In this document: positions 15,401-30,400 of the stretch, in pieces
Numbering within the stretch: the stretch's first letter is position 1
Layout of the letters: each line of letters starts with the position of its first letter
Source: Mansonella perstans
Lineage: Eukaryota; Nematoda; Chromadorea; Rhabditida; Onchocercidae
Assembly: GCA_037074765.1 (NCBI GenBank)
Contig: JBAMDO010000006.1
Span: forward strand, 310,001 to 374,000
DNA: 64,000 nucleotides
Reading direction: 5' to 3'
The notes under the pieces: model-generated
Database searches by the model: none
Told to the model about the DNA's origin: nothing
Seen by the model: the letters and a program-made list of their open reading frames with translations, nothing else
Translations under genes and position numbers: made by a program

Positions 15401-18400
15401 GGTACCATCCGGCAAGCTTTCGATGCGGATATGTTCATTGGGTTTTAGTTGTTCGCCATCTCTGAACCACTTTACCTCTGGCACAGGAACACCGACTACT
15501 CTAACAAAAGAAAATGTATTAAAAATAATGCAGTAATGATACTCTAAAAAGACTAATAATTCACTGGTATAAACTGTGCGGAATTCCACACAGGCAATCT
15601 TCCCGCGATAAATTCTAAATGACACTCACCGGCATTCGAAGGAAATCTGTTGCCCTTCATTAGCCTGAACTGCTTTCAATTCTTGTGCAAATTCCGGTGA
15701 AATTTCACTTTGCACGGGCACTTCGAAATCATACCACACATTCAACACAGCTTCAGTACGTGCTGTACCAAATTTATTCTGTGCTTCGCATCTGAATTCA
15801 CCACCATCATCCTGCAAGCAAATTTTCACACTTCATCAGAAACTAAAATTCAGAAAAACACGTTTCATTTGAATTCCATAAGAATATGTAGAACCTTGTT
15901 GGCCGAATCGATAATCAATCGAGCGGTACCATCCGGCAACGTCTCTTTTTTGAAATGGGCATCATTTGCGCTGATTTCTTCTTTATCCTAGAATCAAGAA
16001 TGAGGCTGAAAAAATCAGAGAATTCTACAAATGCTTAAAACATTATTGAGACTTTCCTTTTCTTTACTAAACAAAGGATAAGGATCATTAGAATGCGAGA
16101 TAACAGTGCAAGAAAGCGAAGTTTACGAAAGGACTAAATTTATTTATTAGACAAGTTCCTACTTTAAACCATTTAATTTCAGGCATTGGTTCACCAACAA
16201 TTTTACATTCCAATACAACGTGTTCCGATTCTTTAGCATTCATTTCCTCCAAAGTTTTCAAAAATGTTGGCGTTGCATATTCGATTCCACCTTCCTCTCC
16301 TGATACAGGAACTAAAATAAAATATACTAATAGTTTTAGACTGTAAGATTCAGCAAAAAAATTTCACTTTGAATCTCTATGGTTTCCCATTTTTTTGAAT
16401 AAAGTATTTTGAAATTCTGAATTTAGTACACTTCCCAAAATTCTGCTGAATAAAACAGTAACGAGGAACCTTTGACGGCAAGTGTAACATCGCTCCACAC
16501 GTCACCGTATTTGTTACTTGCAACACAACGATATTCCCCTGCATTTTCAGCAGTTGCATTTTTTACTATAAGCCTTTGGGTACCGTCAGGAAGATTTTCC
16601 AGCTGAATGTTTGAGTTTTCCTTCACTATATTTTCACCACTGAGCCATTTGATTTCTGGTTTTGGTTGTCCTTTGACCTTGCCCTCTAATACTGCTGTTT
16701 CACCAATAGAAACCTGAATAAAAATATAATTTTTATGATAGAATACAGACAATTAGGTTTTGCAATTAACCGGCCTAACGAAATAAAACTTTGTTCAGTT
16801 TAACTTCCTATTTCATTTTTCTCAAACTTACGACTTTCTCCCTGTCTGTTCTACAGCTTATTACCTAATGCATTCCTCACAGTTTATGAATTGCATATTA
16901 AACTTACAGTAACAGGTTTGATAGGTTCAATAAAATCAGGTGCTTCGCCTTCTTGTTGCAATTCCGACTCGCTCGCAATCCGAACTGGTCCAGCAGTCCA
17001 AGCAGCTCCATATGTATTAACGGCATCACACCGATATTCACCACTATCCTCTTTCTTAGCATTTCTAATTTTTAGTACAACGGTGCCATCTTCGTGATAG
17101 TCAGTAATCACGCGATGATTTTGATCCAACTAAAAAAAGTTCTTGGATATTCCTCGAAGGAAATAAATGTAAAATGTCACTTCGATAGCTGAAAACTCAA
17201 AAAACAGCATTTCTAATTTTGATTGTTTTTCCATAGATATATTTAGTTCTGCCATTTCTCTAAAGTATTTGAAAAATTATAAATTAAATTAATCCTGTGT
17301 CAAGAAGCTACGACACCTTTCAATACATTTTGAAATATATTTAAAAGAAGCTACCTAATTTATGACATTTTTATGTCTATTTTAAACTAGTTAGAAAAAA
17401 TTACCTTGACACCATCTTTCATCCAGGATATCGTTGGTCTTGGTAGACCTTTCAGTTTGCACTGAAGGACAACTTCAGCACCTTCAGTTACCGTACAAGA
17501 TTTCAAAAGTTCCGTAAACTCCGGTGGTCCTTCATCTTCTGTTGCTTTTTTCGTTGTTTCTAAAATTGAACTGTAGTTGAAACTAAGTGAATTAACAAAA
17601 TGCAGTGAGTTTTAAAATAGATTAAGGCAAAGGTTCAGAATGCAAGAGCCAAGTTAGCGTAAAAGCGAAGCAATTCAAGATGAAATGAAAGTAGCAAAAG
17701 AATTGTTTTAGAAAGAAAGAACGAAATCTAACTTGATTTAGTGTTCCAAATCTGACCGATAGAAATTTTGAATCGAAATTTTATTCTTAAACTTAGGAAT
17801 AAGCACATGCGATTAGTATTTAATCGTTATAAAGCTTTAAATAGAAATGATGAAACATGCCTGAACCTTAGCTCTACCAGAAACCCTCCAGGTACTGTTT
17901 TATCACTCGGATTTACTTTTCAAATTTTTGTTATTCATTATCAAAACTATTCATTATCAAGCACCATGAAAACAGTGCATAAAGGTTGCACTGTAAATGC
18001 TGATACGTCTAAACTGCCTTTAGACCATTGTATCTGAACATCACCTTCAGCATTCAGTGCACAAAGCATGTCTGCTGTTGAACTGTCTGCTTCGACAACG
18101 TCGCTCAAAGATCGGGTGAATCCAGTCAATTCATCTTTCACTTCCTCCATATCTTCGATTGTAAAATTAAGCTCTGCTGCAGTCGTTGCTTTTCCCGATT
18201 TATTGATTGCTTCACACCGGTACATACCAACGTCTTCTTTAGTAGCGTTTCCGATTATTAGCTGCACAATACCATTTTCAAGTTTTTCCACAATCAAATG
18301 TTCACTTGGTTGGATTGGTTTATCGCCCAAGTACCAATGAATGTCAGCCCCTGCATTTTCATTCACTCGACATTTTATACTGACAGTTTCACCTTCTTTA

Positions 18401-21400
18401 ATTGTATGTGTTTCTAACGGTTCTATAAACATTGGCTCAACTTCTTCTTCTCGCATCTTTTCGAAACCATATTTTGGAAATTTGATTTTACCAGCAATTT
18501 TAGTGGTACCAGCTGAATTAGTAGCAACACATGTATAGGTACCATAATCTTCCTTATTCACATTAGCAATCACTAAAGTTTGTTTCCCACTTTCGTCATC
18601 TTTTTTAAAGAAATGGATATTGTCGATGTGTACCTCAACATTATTTCTCAACCAAGTTATATCTGGTGTCGGTTTACCAATAACGGTGCATTTGAGTTCC
18701 GCTTTTTCGCCCTCTTGCACTTCTATTTCACCAATTTCCTCTGTAAACAACGGCGGTATCAATTCCGAAACAACAGCCATTTTTGCTTCTGTTACTTCGG
18801 TACCAGCTAAATTGATTGCTTTGCAAGAGTAGATACCCATATCTTCTATTCGAGCATCTTTAATTATCAGTGTATGATGTCCTTGCTGATCTTCCTTCAA
18901 TAAGACATGCTCACCATTAATATTAACAGGAATCCCATCTTTCAACCATACCACCTCAGGTGTCGGTTTTCCAACCACTGTAACTGAAAGTTGTGCCGTT
19001 TCACTTTCTTGCACCGAAATCTCTTGTAGACCTTCAGTGAATTTCGGTATTTCTATAGATTCTTCAACTGCAAATTTAGCTTTGGTTTCAGCAGTTCCAG
19101 CTATGTTAGAAGCTTTGCACGAATAAACACCAGCATCTGTTAAGCGAGCTTCCTTGATAACTAATGCAGAATGCCCACCTTCATTTGTCGTCATAAAAAT
19201 ATGCTTGTTATCAATGTTTACCGGAGCTCCATCTCTATACCATGCTACTTCGGGTACTGGTTTCCCAACCACCGTTACAATTAATTCAGCATTTCCACCT
19301 TGCTGTACCGAGAGTTCCTTCAAATCTTCTGAAAACCGTGGTAATTCAATTTCCTGTTCTACCGCAAGTAAAGTTTTGCTTTCCGCCTCACCAACTTTAT
19401 TGATAGCTTTGCAGGAGTAAATACCAGCATCTTCTAATTTAACTTGCTTGATCACCAAGGTATAATGTCCACTTTCATCTTGTTTGGTTGCAAAGTGTAC
19501 GTTGTCCGTGTTTATAGACGCCCCATCCTTAGTCCAGCAAACTTCTGGCGCCGGTTTTCCTGTTACTGTTACTGCAATTTCGGCAGTCTCAGCTTCCTTT
19601 GTCTTAATTTCAGACAACTGCTTGGTGAACTTTGGTGCTTGTAGGACTTCAAACACCATAAGTTTTGCTTTGCAATCTTTAGAACCCGCCTTATTAGACG
19701 CCTTACATGAATACAACCCAGCATCTTCTAACTGGGTCTGCTTAATAGTCAAAATATGTTGACCGGTTTCGGTTTCTCGAACGAATATCCGTTCTCCATC
19801 GATTCGCACCGGAGCACTATCTTTAAACCACTGTACTTCAGGAGTAGGCACCCCAGTTACGCTGACTTTTAATTCGATAGTTTCTAGTTCATGAACCTCG
19901 ACATCAGTCAGCTTTTCTGTGAATTGCGGAGATATGATAATAGATTCCACAGTAACATCAGCGCTTGACGTCTCTTTACCCTCCGAATTAACCAGTTCAA
20001 CCTGATATCTTCCGGTATCTACCAGTTCTGCATTTTTTACAACCAATGTAGATTGATCTTCCTCGGTTCTTATTACAATTTTTTCTCTTTCTTCCACGAT
20101 TTCTTTGAAATCTTTGAACCACTTGACATCTGGTGGTGGCATACCGGTGAACTTCACCTCCATAATGATTTCATGACTTTCAATAACTTTCTGATTCTTT
20201 AGTGCTTTGGTTAGTTCTGGTTTTCGATTTATTTTCTTCTGTTTAATTTCGGCCTCAGATTCTGCCATACCGACAGAGTTAATAGCAACAGCGCGATACT
20301 TTCGATAATCAGATTCTTCTGTTTTCTCAATTACTAATTTCCAGTGTACATTAGTACTATCATGTTCGATAGAGTGGTGGGAATCACAAGTAATTTGGTC
20401 GGATTCCCGAAAGAACTGTACTATAGGTTGGGGTAAACCTTGAACAGAACAATCCAAAATTACACTCTCACCTATGCTTACTTCTTTAGAACTGATGTGA
20501 CGAGTAAATCTTGGCGCTTCAGCTGAAAACAAAGATGGAAACAGGCGAAATAGAGGGGCTGTCAGTGATAAAAAGTCCAGAAAAACAAAATAAATTATAA
20601 AACAATGAAACAGGCCTATATAAATCAGGCCTTTAATTTGCAGCGCCCAGATTATTTGGTCATCTTGTATTGTAATTTTTGCAAAAAATTTGAAAAGACG
20701 TAAAATACAGAAAAAATTATACTGTCTACTTTGATGTAGGTGATGAAGGACGTTGTGACCTACGTCGTGATTCACATTATGACCTTTGTCATTGCCATTA
20801 TCATTAGCCAAATTAAGACTTACCCAATACAGTAAGAGTTGCCTTCGATTCTGTTTTGCCTTCAACATTTTCAGCCAAGCACACGTACTGTCCGCGGTCA
20901 ACAATATCAGCCGAAACGATAACTAAACGCTGGATAGCTCCTTCCGACTCAATGATTGTCTTACTCATTTCTTCAACAATAGGAGTCTAAAAAACTATTA
21001 TTTCAACTTACAATTAATTTTCATAGTCACTTCATAGCGATTCTACTTATCAAGCAATCAAATTCTGTAAAATTTTTAATTCAGTCATTGACTTTTACAT
21101 TTTAAAATAAAGTAAAAACCTTTTCATGGAACCAAGAAATAGTTGGTTCTGGTTCACCGATTACTTTGCATTCGAAAATAACTTTTTCCGCTTTATTGCA
21201 TGTTTTATCTCGTAAAGCTGCAACAAACTCTGGTGCATATGTTTCCGGTTTCATAAGTACTTCTGAAAAAAATGACGTTTAATGTAGTTTTCTAATTATG
21301 CAAAGCTTTCAATTAATTTTTTCACTTTCAATTAGATAAAGTTGTAAATTTATTAAGAAAGTTTCTGAAAGCAACGGAAAATAAAAGTGGAGGATTTTTC

Positions 21401-24400
21401 AAAATTCGAGTGATCAATTTCAAGTTCACTTTTTCTGTTTTCAAATATTACATGCACTTACCAATAACATTCAGAGTTGCCTCGCAAGAATCTTTGCCAG
21501 CAACGTTTTCGACCACAACGGTATATTTTCCAGCATCTTCCGGTATAACATCATCAATGATCAGTTCACTAGTAACATAACCTTCTAAGGATCGAGTTTG
21601 TACACGAATCCTTGCGATTAGTTCTATCTCACGCCCATCTTTCAACCTAAAAAAGTTTGCTGAAAAGTCATGAGAAAATGCACTGAAGGAAAAGTAAGCG
21701 ATTAAATGAAGATACTGCCGGATCCCACTCTTGACACAAATTCCACTCAGAAAATCGGCAAACTTCATGTCAAGTTCTCGCAGTTAAAGCTTGAACACTT
21801 ACCATTTGCAACAAACACCTTTAGTATCGGGAACAACACATTCGAAGATTGCTTGATGTCCGCGTGCTGCTCGAGTATCCTTAATTTTAGTAATAAATTT
21901 CGGTGCCATGATTGGCGTTGGCGTGCGTTGAAGTTCCTCAATGGAATCTCCTTCCACACCTGAAGGAAATGTTTCTTGGGTGAAATTAAGTAGAAATGTG
22001 TAAAAATTAAAATTGCAAACAATTCATGCAATACAATGCTTTAGTTTGAAATTTGCAAACTGTAATGAGTTATTTGAGCCAACATACCAAGTTCTGGACC
22101 CTCTTCAAAGGTGAGCACTTCTTCGACCATCTCTTCAGACTCCGTTTGTGATTCCGAGAACATATCTGAGGTGTAAGGCTAAAAATTGCTTTATTAAAAA
22201 AATGAACGGAGCAAAAATTATTTAGCTAAAACAAATTAATTTTTAAAAATTTCTTGATGCTTCCCAGACATTGAATCCAAAAAATTGTTAGCCAGAATAT
22301 TATTTTTGAATAATTCAAATTACTCAAATTAGAAACTTACTAATTAATACTTTCAAGAATCACTTACTCCCATGCTAGCTGTGCAGGACACTTCACCAGC
22401 ATCATTTTCAGCTTTACAAATAATTTCACCAGTATGCCTATTCTGATCGAAATTTTTAATCACTAGAGTAGATGTATTATCATCCGTTACAATAATGATT
22501 TCATCACTGTTTTTCATCTCTTCATTGTTGATATACCAAGTAAGGTTTGGCTTCGGATCACCAGTAAAAACTACCTGATATTTGAAAATTTATTTTTATT
22601 TGAAACTCGGAAGCAAAATTTTAAGAAACTATTGAATTTCATTGAGCGGACGACCAATCAACATTACGGAAATTTATTTTATTATTTAAATTTTGTTGAA
22701 AACATTAGTAACACTTGTAGATTAATAACATTAAAAACATCTTTGCTTTATTGCTTTTACTTTTTCATTAATATTTCAGCAGTCCCAGGAAATTCTGTCA
22801 AGAGTTTCTTACAATTATTGTAAATTTTAGCTCAATTCTGAAACTGTGTCAATAAATCTTACCTTATGGGTAACCTTTGATCCTTGTCGTGCTTTAATAT
22901 TGCTGAGCCATTCGATGAAATCTGGTGGCTCACCGCGAGGTAATACCAAAAGTGATGCTTCTGAGACTGCTTTACCGTATTCATTTACTGCCTCACATAC
23001 AACCTAATTTCGCAAAATGAAAAGATATTATTTAGCTTATTTTTCATAAGAAAAAACATTCGTAATCAGTTTTGAAACGAAATTTAGCAGAGAACTGCCA
23101 AATATTTGATAAGGAAGAATTACTTTTCCAGAATAATCGCACGTGATATCCCTGATCGTAACAGTATAGATTCCTTTTTCTGCATGTATCTTAATGTTTT
23201 GCGATTCTTCCAACTTTTTGCCGTTCACATACCTGAATTTTCACTTTAAATGCAACATTGACTTTAGAAAATTAATCCTATGTCGAATTTATTCTTTTCT
23301 GAATAGTTTCTTCCGATTCATTTATTGATAAAGAAGTTCTGATTGAATCATTGAAAGAAATGATTCACTTTCACAGAACACTGGACTGACCATGAAACTT
23401 GAGGAGTTGGTTCACCCATTAATACAGCTTTCAACTTCAATGTATCGCCTTCACGACAAACAGCATCGCAAAGCGAAGTTTCAAATTCCACTGGTATTGG
23501 TGTCAAAACAGTAAGACTGCCTTCGGCTGTCACCTCGCCAGCTTTGTTATATGCAACACATTTAATAGTGCCGGTCATATCCTTGGTACAGCCATGAATT
23601 GTCAACGAATATACGCCATTTTCTTCTTTCATTTCTGTATCTTCGGTTGCTACCACAAGCTATAAACATGATAACTGCTGTATTTGCGGCATTTTTTGAA
23701 ACTGACAGATCTCACAATCAGAAATAATATTGATTCTAAACCCCTTTACGGACTTTGAGCAAAAGCTGGATAAGATGCCAAAAACCCGACAAACTGAATT
23801 TTTCCTATAAAATTAAATAATTTAAATAAACAGAAGCCAAAATACTTGGGAAGAAATCTAGTACGGGATAGGTTGGGAAAATCGAACATCAAGTTCTAAT
23901 CAAACAAAAAAGTCAATCAGTAATGAAATATCTAAATTCTCCGGATCAAAAATCGAAAAAAAACCTGGTCGTTGATGTACCACTTTGTGAATGGTGTAGG
24001 ATCACCGGTGATAATTACTTTAACATTCAGTGATTCTCCTTCAGTAACCGTAGTGGCAGGTAAATCAGATAAAAAGGCAGGTTTTGCAATCGGTCGCTTC
24101 TTAGTAACTCCAATTGATGCCGAACAATCTATTTTTCAAGAGAAAGGATTATTTAAATGGAATGTGAACAAAAAAACATCGCTAAAAATTCGAAGTTCAA
24201 AACAGAGGCGACCTTTTCAAATTCCTTCAGTTTGTTACTTTTCCTGCTTTATGTTTTCAAATCAAGTAAAAACAAGAACTTTTGAATGCTTAATCTTTCA
24301 AATATGTAATAATTTTCCCAAAATATTCCAATTTTTCGCCCTGCCACATAAGTTTCAGGCCAGTTTTAACTTTTGAAATAATCAAAGATCGAATGATCAG

Positions 24401-27400
24401 AAGACAGCAAATTGCAATTCAAATGAGTCTTTCTTGAATCAATGCAATTTGTAATTTGAATTTTATCTACTTTTCGGTTGATTTACATACCAGCCGATCC
24501 AAACGGATTCTCAGCTCGTACTGTAATCCGTGACTTGTCATCCAGTTCAACGGAATCAATTTTTAATTTCAGCGTCCCGTCTTCTTTTTGGCTTAGCTTG
24601 AAATGAGCATCTTTCAGTGGTTTACCATCCCTTAACCACGAAATCGTGGGAGCAGGTTTGACCTGCAATTAAGTTAGAACTTGATGGAAAATGTAAATTT
24701 GAATTTGTTCCCATCAGTAGAAGAATTCGATTTAGAGATATCATCCACATATAATATTGCAATAATGAAGAGATGAAAAATACTGATAATTTTGGTTAAA
24801 ATTAAATAGTAAATTTAGTATGATAGTCTTTAACCTCGGCGAGTTTAGCCTCCATAACTAATTCTTCTCCTTCCACCACCAATTTATCCTCGATATTTTT
24901 TTCGAAAAATGGCGCTTTTCCAGTAGGCTTAACCGCTAACATTGCCAGTTGCTTTTTGGAACCCAAACTATTCCTTGCCTCACACGAAATTTCACCGCTT
25001 TGTTCCAGTTGGACATCACTTAACACTAATGTATGCATGCCATTCTCTTCAGAAATTTTGACGTTGCTAAAATTTAAATTAATATGTGCAGACAAAGACT
25101 GTTATATTATGATTAATTTATATTGGCCTTATTAAATTAAACGAAATGATTATAAATAGGTCACTAGAAGAACTAAAAATTAATTTCCACTCATTTTCAT
25201 TTCAGCAAATGAAAACTAAAGATGATAATTTGAATCAGCACGTATAAACAGTTGTAACGTACCCGCCAGGTATAAGTGGTTCTCCATTCCGAAACCAAGC
25301 TACTTCCGGAGCTGGATAACCGGCCACTTTAATCGAGAAATTCACTGTTTCACCTTCGTTTACTTGACGGCTCTTCATTTCAGCTACAATACTTGGCGGT
25401 TCCAATTTCTTGCTGACAGTTAGGGCTGCGCTTGCCTCAGTTTGGCCTTCACTGTTTTCTACTTTCAGTGTAATCTGAATTAACATATTAGTTTTTAAAA
25501 GTAGAAAAATGATTACAATCAAACTCACAAAGTTTCTAAAATCTATTAGAATTAAAGCCCACAGAATATTTCAAAATAGTGCCTTTTTTCCATTATCAGA
25601 TAAGTTTGCTTCGAAAATTTTGATCGAGGTTTTTCCAGTATTTTCATCGAATTTGACTTCAACTTTGTCATTACTCTCCAATTTCATTTGATCCATATAC
25701 CAGCTTATGTTTGGCGTAGGTCTTCCAGAAACAATAGCACTGAATTTTACGGTTTGGCCTTCCTCAACCGTGTGATCCTGCGGCTGTCTTATAATTTCCG
25801 GTTTGCGAAGAACTTCTTTGATTTCAACACGCGCATGTGATTCACTTGTTCCATACGAGTTTGACGCCTTAGCAATCAATGTTCCGGACATATCTAATTT
25901 AGCTTCGTTTATGGTTACGTGGTACTTTCCTTCACCTGAAAGAGACGATATGAATGTTTTTGAAAAAAGAATAATTATGCTTCAGAATATTGATTAGGAT
26001 GAGACTTTTGAAAAATTAAAACTTTGCAGAGATATTCACAAACCATGATCTGCAATTTGTACATTTTCATTGTTTATTAGCTCTTTGCCGTTCAGGAACC
26101 ATTTAACGGTAACTCCTTTGTACGGACGTTCGATGGCAACATCCCATCGTAATGGTTCACCTTCGTTTACGCTGCGATCAATCAGATGGGTTTTGAATAC
26201 TGGCTTTGTCAAGTCTGGTTCAACCTGAGATAAATTATATTTCAAAACTTCTGAATAGAAGTGAAAATCGCACATTTCTATATAAAAGCGAAGAAATATT
26301 TCTTTTACCGTACTGAAAATCTGAAAGAAATCTAATTTAATTTGATTTTGGTGCGTGCCGTTGATCAAAATATTTCTATTCAATAACTTCTCAAATGAGA
26401 AAAAGAGAAATACGAACTTTCAAAACAACTTCCTTGCCTACCATACCGGCTGCATTTTCTGCGGTAACAACCACTTCACCGGCATGTTTCACGTTCGTTT
26501 TTTCTATTTTCAAGATGTAAACTTCTTCGAACGATTTCATTATGATATTTGTATCCGATGGTGATAGTTCACGTCCATTTAAGTGCCATTTTACTGTTGG
26601 CACAGGCTTTCCAGTTATTTCAACTCGAAACTCGGCCGTATCATTTTCCTTGATGGATAGTGAATTCGGTCCTATAAGATTGAAACTCTTTCAGCAAGTG
26701 TCAGTAAGATACTGCACAACAAAATGCACAATTAGAAATTTATGAGAAAGTGCGAATGAGAAATGACTAGAGTTTAACAGATATGATACTTGAATACAGT
26801 TACTTAAATTACTTCGTAATTTCCTGAATCAAAACTTTTTTTGCTCATCTTATGCCATGTAAGTTATAAAATTCAAAGATCTAAAATTTTAACAAATTAA
26901 CCTTTGATGATTTCAGGTGCGATATCCCTCGGATTGACAGTCATGTTGAAAGAGGAAGATGCCTGTCCGCCTTCATTAGTTGCTGTTACCTTGATATTAC
27001 CAGCCATTTGCAGTGGAACTTGCTCAAATATCAGTACACTTTTACTTTCTTCGTTTCTAATTTTGACTCCTCCAACACCGCTCTAAAAATCTTTTTTATC
27101 AGCTACATCTAAATAAAAATAAAAAAAACATCCAAAATCTTTAAACCTGAAATATTCATGGCTGAAACTTGTATAAAGATAAATCAGTATGGGACTCATA
27201 GAACGATTGTCTTTTACAGTTTCAGCCTAGACTTAATCTTCATTATAAATTCTATTCTCAATTTTTTAAGGCTTTCATATAAATGAAGTGAACCAGTTAC
27301 AAATATTCTGAACATTCAATTTTTATTATTCTACTTTTTTACCTGCAAAGATTTCCCATTCAATGTCCATTCGAAAGTAGCTTCACCACTACATTCAATA

Positions 27401-30400
27401 GTAACCTCCACTTTATCACCCTCCTTAGTCGAAATATCATTAAGTGTATTCAGAAATTGCGGTGGTTTCTGAATAGTCTTCTCCTGTACAGCAACTAAAT
27501 TTGCACTACTTTCCGCTTTACCGGCTTGATTTGAGGCTTTGAAGGTAATAACACCAGCATATTGGGCCGAATCAACAGTTAACTTATAATCGAAATTCTG
27601 GTGGGAAATTTTCACTCCTGTAAAATAGGTTTACTTTTCTTAATTAAAACTTCTACATGTATTATAAAAAAATATACTTACACTTCTACATGTAAGTATA
27701 TTTTAAAAGAAATTTTGACTAAAATTTAGAAGCATTTAAGTTTATATGTCAATTGAATTTGTAAACAGTCAAAAGAAAGTTCAAAGCCAACTTATTTTGG
27801 AGGATTTATTCAAATTAATATAGAATTTCTTTGATAAATGCTGGAAAGATACCTGGCATTCCATCGATCAGTTGCTTTCCATTGCTATACCATTCCGCAA
27901 CAACTTCATTAGGTTCAATAGTTATCTCAAAATCAGCCTTTTCACCATATTTAACAGTTTGATCATGAAGTGCCTTCTTAATCACCGGTATTTGCTGTAC
28001 CGCGGCACTTTCGGATTTCTGAAAAGATCTATTGTCGCTTGTTGAAGAATAAATTGATTGCATTTTCTTTCTAAGCCAACATAAGATGTTAGGCATGTTC
28101 CAAGATCCGATCCACACCTAAAGATCAAACAAGGCTTGTTGGGAAGAACATTTGCCATTTCCTGGCCAAATATTCACTAAACTGCAGAAATTGAACCTCC
28201 AATGACATTATTTAAAACTAGGAAATCACTGCAGAATAAAGACTATTAAAAATTCTGTCCTGAAGTCTAAATCCTAAACAACAAATTTGAAAAATAAAAT
28301 TCAAAACAATTCATTCCCTTGAATTCTTCTGTTCGTTCTTGCACTGTCAACAAAGCGCCGGTTTCATCAACACCTGAAATGTGATTAGTGGCGTTGTCGT
28401 AGTGATAATCAAACGATTTCAAAAGTTTGAAGCGCAGATAGTTTGTTGCTTGCAAGCAAAACATACCGATGGAATTTGTAGCCGTCACGGAAACGGTAGA
28501 AGAATCGAAAATTTTAGTATCAATTGTAAGTGTTGAGACACCATTACTAGTTTCAACTTTGGCACCTTCCATAGTTTCTTTGATTTTTCGACCACCAATG
28601 GACCACTGGTATACAGGGTCGGGTACTGCAATTGCATAAGCTTGGAACCGAGCCTCCTGGCCCCGTTCAACAGTAACATTTTTAGGACAATCTTCGAATT
28701 GCGGCGCAACTGGTTTCCGGCTAACTGTCAAATGTGCCGATGATTCCGAACTACCTTCGCAATTCTCTGCTATGCAACGAACAACATCGCTTTCTTCAAG
28801 TGTTACTTTCATCATTTCCAGTTTCCAACTGCCATCAAATTCGCGAATTTTGACACGCTAAAATGTCATATTTTGGAAACAAAAGTGAATAAATATCTTA
28901 TTTAGCAAAATTTCAACTTTCATTTGAAATTGAAAAAAACTGCCCAGTAACTTATGCGCAGACAAATCCTGGAATTTCTTCGAAGATTCCAGATATTAAA
29001 TAAAAACATACTTCTGATTCGGTTAACTCCTTTTCGCCCAAAAACCATTTCAAGTTAGCCATGGGCTCAGCTTCAACACGGACCTCGAAAACAGCATTTG
29101 ACCCCTCAATAACACTTGTATTTACTAAGTTCTCAATGAATTCTGGCGGGCGTCTTTTCTTTTCAGCAGAAATTATTGTCAGTTTCGCTTTTGTTTCATA
29201 ACGGCCAACTAAATTTTCGACTCTAAAATCAAGATTTCTCAGAAAATCAGCTAATAATTCGACTATATCTTGCTCGAAAAGTTAATTCATTTCATAAAAT
29301 ATTAAATAAGCATTGCTCAATCAAAAAGGCTAGATTTTAGATTTAAAAAGTAAAAAAAGAAAGAGGCTAAAAAAGTCAAAATAACCTGCAGGAAACGTTG
29401 CCTTCATATTGCGCCGAATCTACGATAAGCTTATGATCTGTAATTGATTGTGTTTCGATGCGTATTCCAGGTGATCCACTGTCTACCTTCTGGCCATTGA
29501 TAAACCAGGAAACTTCCGGAGTTGGATTCCCACGAACGGATGTTTCGAAAACGGCCATTTCGCCATATTTAACAGTCTGCAAAAATCCATGCGAAAATTT
29601 TGAAGGTTTTTGAGTTGGAAAACTTGATGATTTATGAACTCTACCTGTATTATCAATGAAATTCGTAGTTTACTTTGGAAATAATGTAAATTAATTGGCT
29701 CTAGAAAAAAGTTTCTTACCTGATCTTCAATATCTTTAACAAAAGTAGGAGCAGAATATGAATCTTTTTCGGCAGGCTCAACCACAATACGGGCTCTACT
29801 TTCTGCCTGTCCATGATCATTGATTGCTGTACAAACAATTTCACCGTCATGCAATTCAGTGTTAGCTTTTGAAATTTCAATTCGATAACATCCATTACCT
29901 CTATCAATAATTTCGATACCATTTTCACCGGATGTAATCTGAAAGATGTCAATATATTTCAGCTTAGTTCTTTCATTTAATCACCAATCAAGGTCACGAA
30001 TTTAAATTTCAAGTTAGAATTTACTTACTACACGGTTAAAGTTCTTAATTTTTTTTACTTTTTACAGCAAAAAGCAATACTGAAATTGGGAAAATCTATA
30101 AAACATTTTATAATTGCGTTAATCAGTCGCTTCAATAATCAAATTATTCAATCAATTAAATCAAGAGCTTCTTTTAATTTATATATTCGAATCACGTTTG
30201 AATATTCGATTATTGATGACAATTCTTCCCTAGGCGATAACTAGCACTTAATCATGTTAAAAAAAAGCAACTAACCGGTTTTCCTTTAATCGTAAATGAT
30301 ACTTTTGGATCCGGAAAGCCGCTCACTTCTGTTTCTAAGACAACTGTTTGCCCTTCATGCGAGATTTTGTCCTCAAGTGGACGTTCAAACTGTGGTGGAG

